Source: Conidiobolus incongruus B7586
Taxonomy: Eukaryota; Entomophthoromycota; Entomophthoromycetes; Entomophthorales; Conidiobolaceae
Reading direction: 5' to 3'
DNA: 20,872 nucleotides
Assembly (NCBI GenBank): GCA_000697335.1
Contig: JNEM01014499.1
Coordinates: 1 to 20,872, forward strand
Positions 1 through 10,101 of this stretch are shown here, one piece after another. Under the pieces are notes generated by a model. That model was not told the origin of the DNA. It made no database searches and worked only from the letters and a program-made list of their open reading frames with translations. Numbering within the stretch: the stretch's first letter is position 1; the number at the start of each line of letters is the position of its first letter. Position numbers and translations under genes: made by a program.

Positions 1-1056
1 TGATATTTTATTAATAAAAAGAAATTTCTCTATTAAATTTATTTTATTTTTCATATATCACTTATAATATAATTATAATATAATTAAAATTATTATATTT
101 TGGTATTAATTTATATATTTAATAATTGAATTTATTAGATTATATTTCATTATTAAATTTTAAAATTTTTGGTACATTTTAATAATTGTAAAATTACTTA
201 AAAAAATTTAAAAATTGAATTTAGCAAATTTTATTATTAATAACATTTTTAACTATTAAAAATTAAAATAAGTTAATAAAATCTAATTATTCAAATAATA
301 TATGATGGTTTTTTAACTTGTGAAATTTTGATTTATCTAAATACTAATTATTTTTTAATTACATATCATCAAATTTACTTAGAATATTATATTTATATTA
401 AATAAATTGATGTCAATTTATGAAATGTATTTGTATATCAAATTTTAGAACTACTGTAATTTAATGGTTGAAATAACAATTGTAATATTGAGCTGAAAAG
501 TGCAAAAGACTTAAAGTTAGTTAATAAGAGTGTAATAATTGTATTTGGAAGTAAAACGGATTTATTTTATACTTGTAGGTAGTAAGCAATATTATTTAAT
601 ACCAAACCAAGTAATATTTGATAAGAATAGTCATAAATTTAATAGAAATAACAGTTATCATAAATATCCGAAAAAGAATAGTGAAATTTGGAAAAGAAAC
701 CAGGTTTATTTTTATATGAAATTAATTTATGTAATATATTGCATACTTGAATATTGATACAAAATATATTGTAAAAAGTTATAAACGATAGAATACTAAA
801 CATATAACCTAAAGTATAATAAGGAATTTGATATCTAATCACCTCAATATTACTATAATTTGTAAATATTAATTAAATATCACGTTCACCTATATTAAAC
901 AGATCAATGTATTTTTCCTTTAAATTAATTCAAAAAATCCTAATGAAAATTTAATTTGTATTGAAACTATATCAATAAAAAACTTAATAAAGGTATAATA
1001 TTGGAGATATGATAATTTACTATATAAATAAATCTTGATAATTGATTATTTTGAGG

Positions 1057-1095
<39 letters not shown>

Positions 1096-2850
1096 CATAA
1101 TAAATTTATCTTTGTTAACTTTTTGATTCTAAAGAAATTTAATATATTGCATTTAAAATAATATAACCCTAATGGTCTTTGAGCTGATACACACTTTAAA
1201 TTTTCAATTTTCTTAATAAATTATGAATTTTAAAAGCAATAACAAGAGAAAATTTGATATAATATTATTCAATTGTATTGAAAATAAATTAGAATATAAT
1301 ATATTATTATTGTTTATTACATATTACATATAAGCTGATCAATGAATGTAGTATGATTATTTCAACATTTTTTGGAGATCAGTTCCCTAATCGTAATAGC
1401 TTATTTTCAAATTAACAAATTCTATTATATATTATATATTATACTATTTTGAATTTGAATTATATTATAACATTAGCAAATAAAAATAGATCAAAATTTA
1501 TACTTAGAGTAAATATTGATACAACTTTATAACAGTAGCGTACCAAATGACAACAGACAAAATCGAGTATACCAATTATAATACTTTTAATAAACATAAT
1601 CCAAATATTATTTATATAGATTTAATAATAATTGATTAATCTTTCATTTTGATACATTCTTATCAATATTTTTATTATAATTTATATCCAATATTGAAGA
1701 TATTGAAATATCAATTTATAATTTTGATATTATCACATTTGATATAAAAATTTACGAAGTAATAAACATCAAATAGAATAGAATAATAAATCAACTAATT
1801 TGTTTAATCAAATTAAATATTTTTATTTAATCTATTTAAATAATTTTACAATATCATTTAATTTACTTGTCATATTTCAAGATATAAACTATTGAATCAA
1901 CTTTAAAAATTATACTCTCACTGATATGCAAAATGAAATTAATTTCAAATTGTATGGATAGTATTGACATTGTACCAAGGTAAAATATGATCTCATTTTC
2001 AATTATTTTACAGTTTTAATTTAAGAGGCTTAACTTGATATTTTTAGAATACAAAAACATAATTTGATGAATGAATAATAAAATATTAATCAAGTGAAAG
2101 CTATTATAGTGGTTATTATAGGACTATTTCTAATAGTTATGATTTATTTGGGTTATCTATTATGCGAGATATGATAATATTATTATAATTAATCCATGTA
2201 AATATTTTCAAAAATCATTGCAATAATTATTAAATATTAAATAATTTTTTATATTTGTTATTTTATTTATTCATTAGATTTCAATATAACTTTTATCATA
2301 GATTTTTATATCCAGAATATCTATCACTTTAATCAATATAAATTATATTTAATAACTATCAAAATATTTTCATTAATTTCAAACTTATAAATCATTGGTT
2401 GATCACGATTATAATCCTTTTTAATTGGCTCATCTTCAAATAATTTACAGATTCCATAATATCCCCAAATTTTGGGTATATTTTAATATTGATTATCCAA
2501 TTAAACAGATTGCATCCTCCAGATAAGGGTTTAAGGGTGAGAAAGTGACTGGTATGGATTGGTCAAAATATCTTCAGAATTTGAAAGACTGTTAACTATT
2601 ATCTTAAGAAAATTGATATTTTCAAAAATCTACATTATTTAAAAATAAATTAAAATAATAATTATATACAAGAAAATTATTTTATTTTAAATATATCTCA
2701 AAATAATATATATTTTATTTATCTTTAAATCAAAAAATAAATCACTTCTTTTTAAAACGTCATTAAATTATAATTAAAAATAATATTAAAATTGAAATTT
2801 TTATTTTATTGCGTAATTAAAATTGATTTAATTTAAATGAAATAGGAATT
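1..2850. other. Gene-free AT-rich intergenic DNA upstream of the 14-3-3 gene
   Basis: No reading frame with protein-like composition is present on either strand; the short open frames near 540-840 are low-complexity Tyr/Ile/Asn/Lys-rich shadows of AT-rich DNA. The stretch holds one long TA dinucleotide tract (listed separately) and, at about 2505-2580, a short patch visibly richer in G and C than its surroundings, preceded by a small palindrome (CCCAAA, one base, TTTGGG at 2464-2476). These lie 430-540 bp upstream of the 14-3-3 start and could be upstream promoter elements, but that is inference. Confidence 0.7.
1061..1092. repeat. TA dinucleotide microsatellite
   Basis: Sixteen or so uninterrupted TA units stand out even in this AT-rich background. 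It is a simple microsatellite and is likely length-polymorphic. No gene is nearby. Confidence 0.95.
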
Positions 2851-2870
2851 GAGGAGGAGGATTTGAATAG

Positions 2871-2878
2871 TATATATT
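2871..2878 (+). promoter_or_regulatory. Candidate TATA element of the 14-3-3 gene
   Basis: A TATATATT run lies about 125 bp upstream of the proposed start codon at 3001 and follows a purine block GAGGAGGAGG at 2851-2860 that is unusual for the local composition. Placement suits a TATA element, but TATA-like runs are common in DNA this rich in A and T, so the call rests on position and the neighbouring purine block only. Confidence 0.3.
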
Positions 2879-3000
2879 CATTCAATTCTTGGTATCTACA
2901 TTTTTCTTAATCTTTCAAGTTTATCTACTCTTGATTCAAACTACATTGCAATTTTATTGAACCTTTTTTTATATTCATATTTTTTGATTAATTTGTCAAT

Positions 3001-4100
3001 ATGGCTGTAAGATTCATCATATTGTATTAAGTTTGTATTAGTTATTAATCTGTTTTTCTTTTTTAGGATCATGATAATGAAGTAATCTCCTTAGCTAATA
3101 TTTCTTCTTTATATTCATCCTTTAATCTTTAGGTCTTTATGGCTAAATTAGCTGAACAAGCTGAACGTTACGATGGTAATTGTTTTGTCTTTTATTCACT
3201 TGTGTTTTTTTATTAATTTGGAATCATTTTGATAATTTAGAAATGGTCGAACATATGAAGGTATTGAACTCTACCAATTTCTTAGTTTATTTTTCTATAT
3301 TAATTTTTTGTTAAACATTTGACTAATCTTTGTATTTTTTTTGCTTATTGAATATTTTAGGCTGTTGCTAAGGTAATTACTATTCATCTATTCATCTTAA
3401 ATATCTTTTTATAACTTTATTCTATCCTTTATAGCTTCATAATGAATTAACTGTTGAAGAACGTAACTTGTTATCGGTTGCTTACAAGAATGTTATCGGT
3501 GCTCGACGTGCCTCTTGGAGAATCATCTCCTCCATCGAGCAAAAAGAACAAAGTAAAGGGAACGCTGCTCACGTTGCTAAGGTGGAAGAGTATAGAGCTA
3601 AAGTCGAAAATGAACTCCTTAAAATTTGTGAAGATATCTTGAATGTTTTGGAAGAAGATTTACTTCCTCATGCCGAAACGAGCGAATCCAAAGTCTTTTA
3701 TTATAAGATGAAGGGTGATTATTATCGTTATCTTGCCGAATTTTCAGTTGATGCCAGACGCAGTGAAAGTGCTTGTAAGGCTGATGAAGCCTATCAGGCT
3801 GCTTCGGAAATTGCCTTGGCTGAATTGGCTCCCACTCATCCTATTCGACTTGGTTTAGCCCTCAATTACTCTGTTTTCTATTATGAAATCTCAAACGCCC
3901 CTGCTAAGGCTTGCTCTTTAGCTAAGAAAGCTTTTGATGACGCTATCTCTGAATTGGATACTTTAAGTGAAGAATGTTACAAAGATAGTACCTTAATCAT
4001 GCAGTTACTTCGTGATAATTTGACATTGTGGCAATCTGATCTTCAAGATGAAAAAACTGCACAAGATGGTGAAGAATCTAAAGATCAAGCTGAAGAATAA
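3001..4100 (+). CDS. 14-3-3 family phosphoserine/threonine-binding adaptor protein
   Basis: 14-3-3 proteins are dimeric cytosolic and nuclear adaptors that bind phosphorylated Ser/Thr motifs on kinases, transcription factors and metabolic enzymes. My exon model is 3001-3006, 3067-3081, 3133-3175, 3241-3260, 3361-3372 and 3435-4100, giving 253 residues, the usual family length. The N-terminus reads [16 protein letters not shown], then the helix leading into signature 1 ([11 protein letters not shown], residues 42-52). The phosphate-contacting set is present: K50, R57, R130 and Y131. Signature 2 ([18 protein letters not shown]) lies near the C-terminus, followed by the typical acidic variable tail. 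All introns are GT-AG (60, 51, 65, 100, 62 nt) and every junction keeps frame. Exons 1, 2, 4 and 5 carry only 6, 15, 20 and 12 coding bases. The G/C-favouring third positions of the last exon suggest strong expression. A start at the ATG at 3139 would give a shorter form, but the spliced start fits the family better. Confidence 0.96.
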
Positions 4101-4779
4101 GAATCTTTCGCCATATTTTTATAATCATCTTGCTCTCCCAAACCTTTGGTATATAATCTAGTACAGTCTTCTTATTTTTATAAACACACATTATACTCTT
4201 CATCACTCCTATCTCCTTTTGTTTTATTTCCCTTTATCTCTTTATACCTTTTACCTTATATATATTCCTCTCTATTTTCTAATTAACACAATTCACTCCA
4301 ATTAATTCTTTTCTTTATGGTTTTCTCATCATCAAATGAATATATACACCACAACTGGTCTTAGTTATAATATTTAATAAATTTGTAATTAATATTATTT
4401 AATAAACTTTATATTAATTAATGTTATCTTCTTAGTAATATAATGGAATAACTATACTGTAATAACTTACATTATTAATAAACTATTCATAATATCATAC
4501 GGAAATTTGTACTTTTCAATAATTAATAATAATAATAATAATAATATTTAAAACTTTATTTGTTGATTAGTATTTTAAATTAACTACATTACAAAGATAA
4601 CATTATTAAAAAATTTCATTATATTCAATATAATTTTTCGTTCAATCTATAATTAAAGGATAATTAACTAATCAACAATTTAATAATATTACTCTCTTTA
4701 TTATCAAAATCTTGCTTTATTTTCAACCTTTAAAATTGTTTATAAATGGATTCAATTTAATTGAAATATTATAATTCAA
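4101..4779. other. Intergenic region between the 14-3-3 gene and the cysteine-rich gene
   Basis: The first 200 bp are pyrimidine-rich and probably hold the 14-3-3 3' untranslated region; an AATAAA lies at 4376-4381. A trinucleotide TAA microsatellite occupies about 4524-4545. I looked for an upstream exon with a signal peptide for the following cysteine-rich gene and found none. Confidence 0.6.
4524..4545. repeat. TAA trinucleotide microsatellite
   Basis: Seven TAA units in a row. A shorter run of the same motif occurs at about 7649-7665, just upstream of the cystathionine beta-synthase start codon. Confidence 0.85.
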
Positions 4780-5659
4780 ATGAGTTCTGATCCCTCTGAA
4801 TTTCGTTTTCATGATCGTTGCTATACTTGTCCTCCTGGATGTCGCGAATGCTCAAGTGATAGAACATGTAGCAAATGCCTCCCCAACCATTTGGAAATTT
4901 CAAATACGCAATACCAGCAGACTTACCGATGTCGATGCACTTTAGAATTATTGAATAAATTCAATATGACTGAAAGCTACTTAAAATCGAATGGAGTGTG
5001 CGAAACATGCCACTTTAGCTGCTCAGTTTGTTTTGGATTTGGTATTGACCAGTGCTTAGCTTGCAAATCACACCATGTTCTTGATGACATTACCTGTGTA
5101 CCAAAAGGAATTGATCAGCCTTACGGAAGTGGCCTTGTTGTAAGACTCAATAACCAGTGTGACCCATGTCCTGACAATTGTTGAATGCGATTATAATTTT
5201 ACTTCTATACAAATTCTAATTACCCTTAAATATATTCAATAAAATTGTATTTCTTGCAACTCTGGCTATATTTTAAATAATAAAAAGTGTATGAAAAACT
5301 GTCCAAATAGCGAAAGTTACGAAAATGGAACTTGTATATCAGCAGCTCAAAATGCAAATTTAATCAGATGCATTCCCAACAATTCGTTATGCTCTTCAAA
5401 CCCAGATGGTAATAGAATTTACAACGCCCTTCTAATTTTTATTATCGTTATATGCTTGTCTGTTATCATTATTCTACCACTAGTAATGCTTCGAAATCAC
5501 CGAGTGATTAAGAGAAAGATCAGAACTTTGAAAATTGATAAGATGATGACTAGACGAGGTAATATTGAAATTATAGAGAATCATTATAATTCTATTTTGA
5601 AACAAATTCAGTTTATTCCTATTCAACCTCTAGAAAATGGTTTCTGGGAATCGTTCTAG
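4780..5659 (+). pseudogene. Cysteine-rich (furin/growth-factor-receptor-like) single-pass membrane protein, probably broken
   Basis: The first open block (4780-5184) has many CxxC units, such as CYTCPPGCRECS and CETCHFSCSVCF, spaced as in furin-like or GFR cysteine-rich repeats. The same pattern resumes after 5183 in another frame (ECDYN) and after 5246 (CISCNSGYIL), then runs into a block ending at 5659 with a transmembrane helix (about 5426-5491, Ala-Leu-Leu to Val-Met-Leu) and a basic 55-residue tail. The cysteine-rich coding is interrupted by a frame change near 5182 and a TAA at 5240-5242, with no AG acceptor between them to explain both. No signal peptide is visible at the N-terminus, although a receptor of this shape should have one. 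It could be a decaying gene, carry sequence errors, or use an intron at 5140-5287 (GTAAGA donor, AAG acceptor, phase 0) that removes both interruptions at the cost of some repeats. AATAAA follows at 5688-5693. The ligand and function are unknown. Confidence 0.6.
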
Positions 5660-5779
5660 AGTTTATAATATGCCTCAAATTCCAATTAATAAAAAATGAT
5701 TATTAGATTTTTATTGGTTTTAATATTAATTCAAATGAATTTTTAATAATATTGATTTGAAATTCATTGTTTGGAATAA

Positions 5780-5803
5780 TTTTTATTTTTATTTTTATTT
5801 TTA
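5780..5803. repeat. TTTTTA hexanucleotide tandem repeat
   Basis: Four TTTTTA units lie in the 228 bp between the convergent cysteine-rich gene and the cystathionine beta-synthase gene. Read on the minus strand it is a TAAAAA repeat in the 3' flank of the latter. Confidence 0.8.
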
Positions 5804-5887
5804 TTTATATATTAATAAAATATGAAATATATAATGATGTGATTGTCTGATTTATTATTAACATAATATTTAACACAATTTTATAAT

Positions 5888-7625
5888 TTATAAAGCGTTC
5901 TTGTCAACTAAGAATTTGAGAAGATCAACCTTAGTAACGATGTGAACCACCTTAAGGATGTGTTGGGGTTTGTCGCCTTCCTTTTCAATGAATTCGACAC
6001 GCTTGGTAACGAGAGCACAGCTGTTGAGTTCGAAAAATTGATTTAAGTCAGCCAAGGGAGTGTCAACGGTAATTTCCTTGAATTTGGCTCCAGGTCCAGC
6101 GAATTTAAACATAACTTCGGAAACTGGGGAATCGGAGGTAGCACGCTTGGATGATAAGCGAGATAAGATGTTACCCATAGTAACTAAACCAACAACCTTA
6201 CCAGTTCTACCGGAAATAACGGGAAGTTGATCAAAGGAGTTTCTTTCCATAATGCTGACAGCTTCACGGCAAGTGGTGGCGTGTTCAATAGTGACAGCGG
6301 GTTGGAGGTTAAGATCCTTAATGGTAGCACCTTGCCATTGTTCAATCTTGTGGTCTTCTTGTTTTTGGAAAGCTTCATCAACGAATTGGTTTTGCTTCAT
6401 CCAGCCATCGTTCAAGAATTTAGTCATGTAGTTTCTAATGGAATCAGGTAAGATAACAACACACTTTTGACCTTTCTTCAAAGACTTGGCAGCCTTGATA
6501 GCAGCAGCCATAGCAGTACCACTAGAACCACCACATAAGATACCTTCTTCACGGATCAAACGTCTGGCCATCAAGAAGGATTCCTTATCGTTAGATTTGA
6601 TCCATTCGTCAACAATATCACGATCTAAGACATCGGGAATGAAATCATAACCAATACCTTCAACCTTATAACCACCAGTTTCAGTGTTGAGAGATTCAGG
6701 AAGAGCTAAAATGGAACCGTGGGGATCGACACCTACAACCTTGACGTTGGGGCATCTTTCCTTCAACTTGGTAGCAATACCAGTGATAGTACCACCAGTA
6801 CCAGCACCAGCAACGAGCATATCGACTTGATCGTCCAAAGATCTAAGGATTTCTTCAGCAGTTTCGTCATAGTGAGCAATAGGATTGTAGGGGTTGCGGT
6901 ATTGATCTAAAATGACAGAGTCCTTAATTTCAGCGTTGAGCTTCTTGGCAACACCAATATGACTGTAGGGGGAGTCGTAGGCAGCTTCAGTGGGAGTACG
7001 AATAATTTCAGCACCCAAAGCTTTAAGAACATCGACCTTTTCTTGACTCATCTTTTCGGGCAAGGTGATAATAGCTTTGTAGCCTTTGACAGCAGCAGCC
7101 AGTGCGAGACCAATACCAGTGTTACCGGAAGTAGGTTCGATGATAGTGCATCCAGGCTTCAAAATACCATCTTTTTCGGCTTGTTCGACCATACGTCTAG
7201 CGATACGATCTTTGACGGAACCACCAGCGTTAAAAAACTCACACTTGACATCTATATGAAAAAACAGGTTAAAACATAATGATTATAGTGTTTGAATAAT
7301 AGCACTTACACATATCACATTCCAAACCTTCGGCTTGAGCGATTCTGTTGATCTTGACCAAAGGAGTGTTACCAATGTGATCTAAAATGGAGTTGAGAAC
7401 CTTAGGCTCAGGGGCACTAAATAATAAAAGAATAAAGTTAGTATATTGAGCTAAATGAGTGAAGATAAATTTAAACTTTAGATAAAAAATAAATATTATG
7501 CATATTAAACTTAAATATAACAAAATATTATTAATAATTAATATATAATAAAATATAACTTACAAAGGACGATGACTGAAATTTTCAGAGTGTAAATTTT
7601 TGCTATTAACTTCAGGGAATTCCAT
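5888..7625 (-). CDS. Cystathionine beta-synthase (PLP enzyme of transsulfuration)
   Basis: It condenses serine with homocysteine to give cystathionine, the first step of transsulfuration, in the cytosol. Exons are 7625-7564, 7416-7310 and 7251-5888 on the minus strand, with GT-AG introns of 147 and 58 nt; the protein is 510 residues, close to yeast Cys4 (507). The fold-type II core shows [11 protein letters not shown], then NAGGSVKDR with the Schiff-base lysine K70, PTSGNTG (96-102), the phosphate loop GTGGT (207-211), EGIGYDF (254-260) and GGSSG (297-301). A C-terminal regulatory part with CBS motifs spans about 365-510. The N-terminus ([16 protein letters not shown]) has no heme-ligand Cys-Pro-x-His motif, so the enzyme should be heme-free as in yeast. 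The CBS-domain part and the roughly 500-residue length favour cystathionine beta-synthase over cysteine synthase. The G/C-rich codon choice suggests high expression. A minus-strand AATAAA lies at 5856-5851. Confidence 0.97.
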
Positions 7626-10101
7626 TATATTTTTATCTATTATTTGATTATAATAATAATAATAAAAATGATTGCATTCATTGATATTTATACCATTTGT
7701 TGGTTAAGAATTTTCTGTTGACAATTCGTTCCATTTATTAAATGAGGAAATTAGAGGTATATGATAAGTGGATAGTATTTCAAATTCAAGTCAATCCCTC
7801 AAACTCTGGTTTAATTACTGCTAAGTTGGGTAATTTATTTTTTGCATATTTTTACTGTATTTATAATATTGCATTAAATATATATTTAATTAAAGTCATA
7901 ATTTTATAATATATTTATATGTATAACTAAAAAATTGATTTTCCAAGTATTCCTTTAGAATATTTTTAAGTGGGTAAATATTGAATTTGAATTCGTTAAT
8001 TTCATTTAGATTGACGACATTTTGGTGTGATTTTTGTGGGAAAAAGAATTAAGTCAGTTGAAATATTTAGCTTAATGTAATCACATATTCCTTATGATAT
8101 TGGCTGTCAAATCAATAGTAATTTGACATGTAGAACATTTGAAATTATCCATATTTAATCTTTAATCACTTTGAAAATAGAATATATATGCTATTTCATT
8201 ATAATATCAAATTTATTTTAAATATATCGCACATAAATATAATCAAAGAAATATATACCTATCTTACCATCAAAATAAAATTGAATAATTGTTATACTAT
8301 TCATATTTGTTAATATTATTATACATTCATTTGCAATATAACTTTTATTTTCTTCAGCTATTTTAGATTGTATTTTATTAAAACTTTTAGAACATAATAT
8401 TAAATCAATTTCAATATTTTTTTTCTATTCAAATGTGTAAGTTTATAAATTAGAGTAACATCACTTGCATTCAGTTTTAGTAGCATTGATTTATATGATA
8501 TATTAATATTAACATCAAATAATATAAAGGTGCTATGTCAATTAATATTTCCAAACATAATATGAATGATTTCTGATGTTCCAAATGTAATTTATTTTGA
8601 ATTAAATATCCATGTCACACTTTCATGAATAAGAAATAACATTACAGTTGGATGATATATTATTAATTGAAGCAATAGGTGATTGTATAAATAGCTTTTC
8701 CTCAAAGTTCAACAATCATAATAATTATTATAAATCAATTAATAAAATTCCAAAATATTAAGCTCTAATTAATGTATTGATATCCACTTCAAATTGAGAA
8801 AATGAACTTTTTATAATTTAACCACCTTATGAAAATTAATTTATATTACTAATCACAATATTATATTTGTCTATATTCAAAATGTGTTATTTGGATAAAA
8901 AAAGATGATTTAAACTTTATAATCATTCATTTTGATTAACATAAAATTTATGAAAATTCAAGTATAGTTAATACTACCATTTAAAATGATTATAGCATTG
9001 ATAATTTAATTTTCAAGAATAATTCTAACCAAATTATTTTGAGATTTTTATTAAAAGTTCAATATTAAATTATTCAGCACTTTTGAAGTATTTTTTAGAA
9101 TTTTGAGGATAATTATTTTTTTGATTTTAATTTATCAGGTTTAATTTTTATAAATGAAATTATGTCAAATTATAATAGTAAACAAATTGGAACATCAATT
9201 ATTATTCGAAATAAATTATTCCTCAATTTTTTATCATTCTATAAAATTTTCAAAAACAGTCTAATTAAGTATTGTCATAAATGAAAGTTGTTAATACTTG
9301 AACAAATTACTTTATTAATTTTGACTATTATAAGTGCCGTTTTTAATTGTTTATTAATAGTCTGAAAAAACTGAATATCAAATATCATCAATCGATTAAA
9401 CATTGCTGTAAAATAATTTGAAATCAATATTGTATTGAGTTAATTTAGTAATAATGGAAGAATGTTATTTTATTGGAAAAATACAAAAATCGTATCATTT
9501 ATTAAAAAAATTAGTAAATTTTATTTTATGCAATGAAAATTTTCAAATATTATCAATTAAAATAATATTTACTCAAGAGTCATATTGACAAAGAATATAA
9601 AAAATTCAAAATAGAAAACGAAAAATATATTATATATTATTAATTTCAATTACTAATATTGTTTTCTTGATCATTTTTACATTTTTATAGTCTATTGGAT
9701 TCATTTTAAGTCTAACAGTCTGGTGTAAACTAAATAACTAAAATTCAATATAAGGATCAAAACTATGTATAGTGTAATATATTATTGAACTATTCAATTA
9801 ATTCAAACCAAATATTGAAATTATCAAGAAATATCAATTCATGTTAATAAATATTTACTAACAAAAAATTAATTTAAAATTTGTATTTATTTATTTTAAA
9901 ATAAAATTGACAATAGATTTATCACTATTTACAATCATTCTAATCACCCTTGAACGATAATGATTTTGACATCCTAATTACAAAATTAAAATAAGCAATT
10001 ATCTATCTATCACATTTATAAGAGCTCTAATATAAATGAAATTTATATTCACACTTATAGATACAATGCTGATTAAGAATATTAAATAATGCAAATGAGA
10101 T
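7626..10101. other. Gene-free AT-rich intergenic DNA between two minus-strand genes
   Basis: It holds the promoter of the cystathionine beta-synthase gene next to 7626 and the 3' flank of the Hpc2-like gene next to 10101. I saw no coding signature, RNA gene, long repeat or element terminus in the 2.5 kb between; all open frames are short and biased to Ile, Asn, Lys and Tyr. Confidence 0.65.

Noticed and set aside
539-842. Overlapping open frames of about 70 codons on both strands
   Set aside because: Low-complexity Tyr/Ile/Asn/Lys composition, no start context, no similarity and mutual overlap; expected from AT-rich DNA.
1331-1343. The 13-mer TAAGCTGATCAAT, which occurs here and again at about 19102-19114
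   Set aside because: No similarity extends beyond the 13 bases on either side, so it is most likely chance.
6184-7279. Several open frames on both strands inside the cystathionine beta-synthase gene
   Set aside because: They are shadows of the real minus-strand exon, whose catalytic motifs fix the frame.
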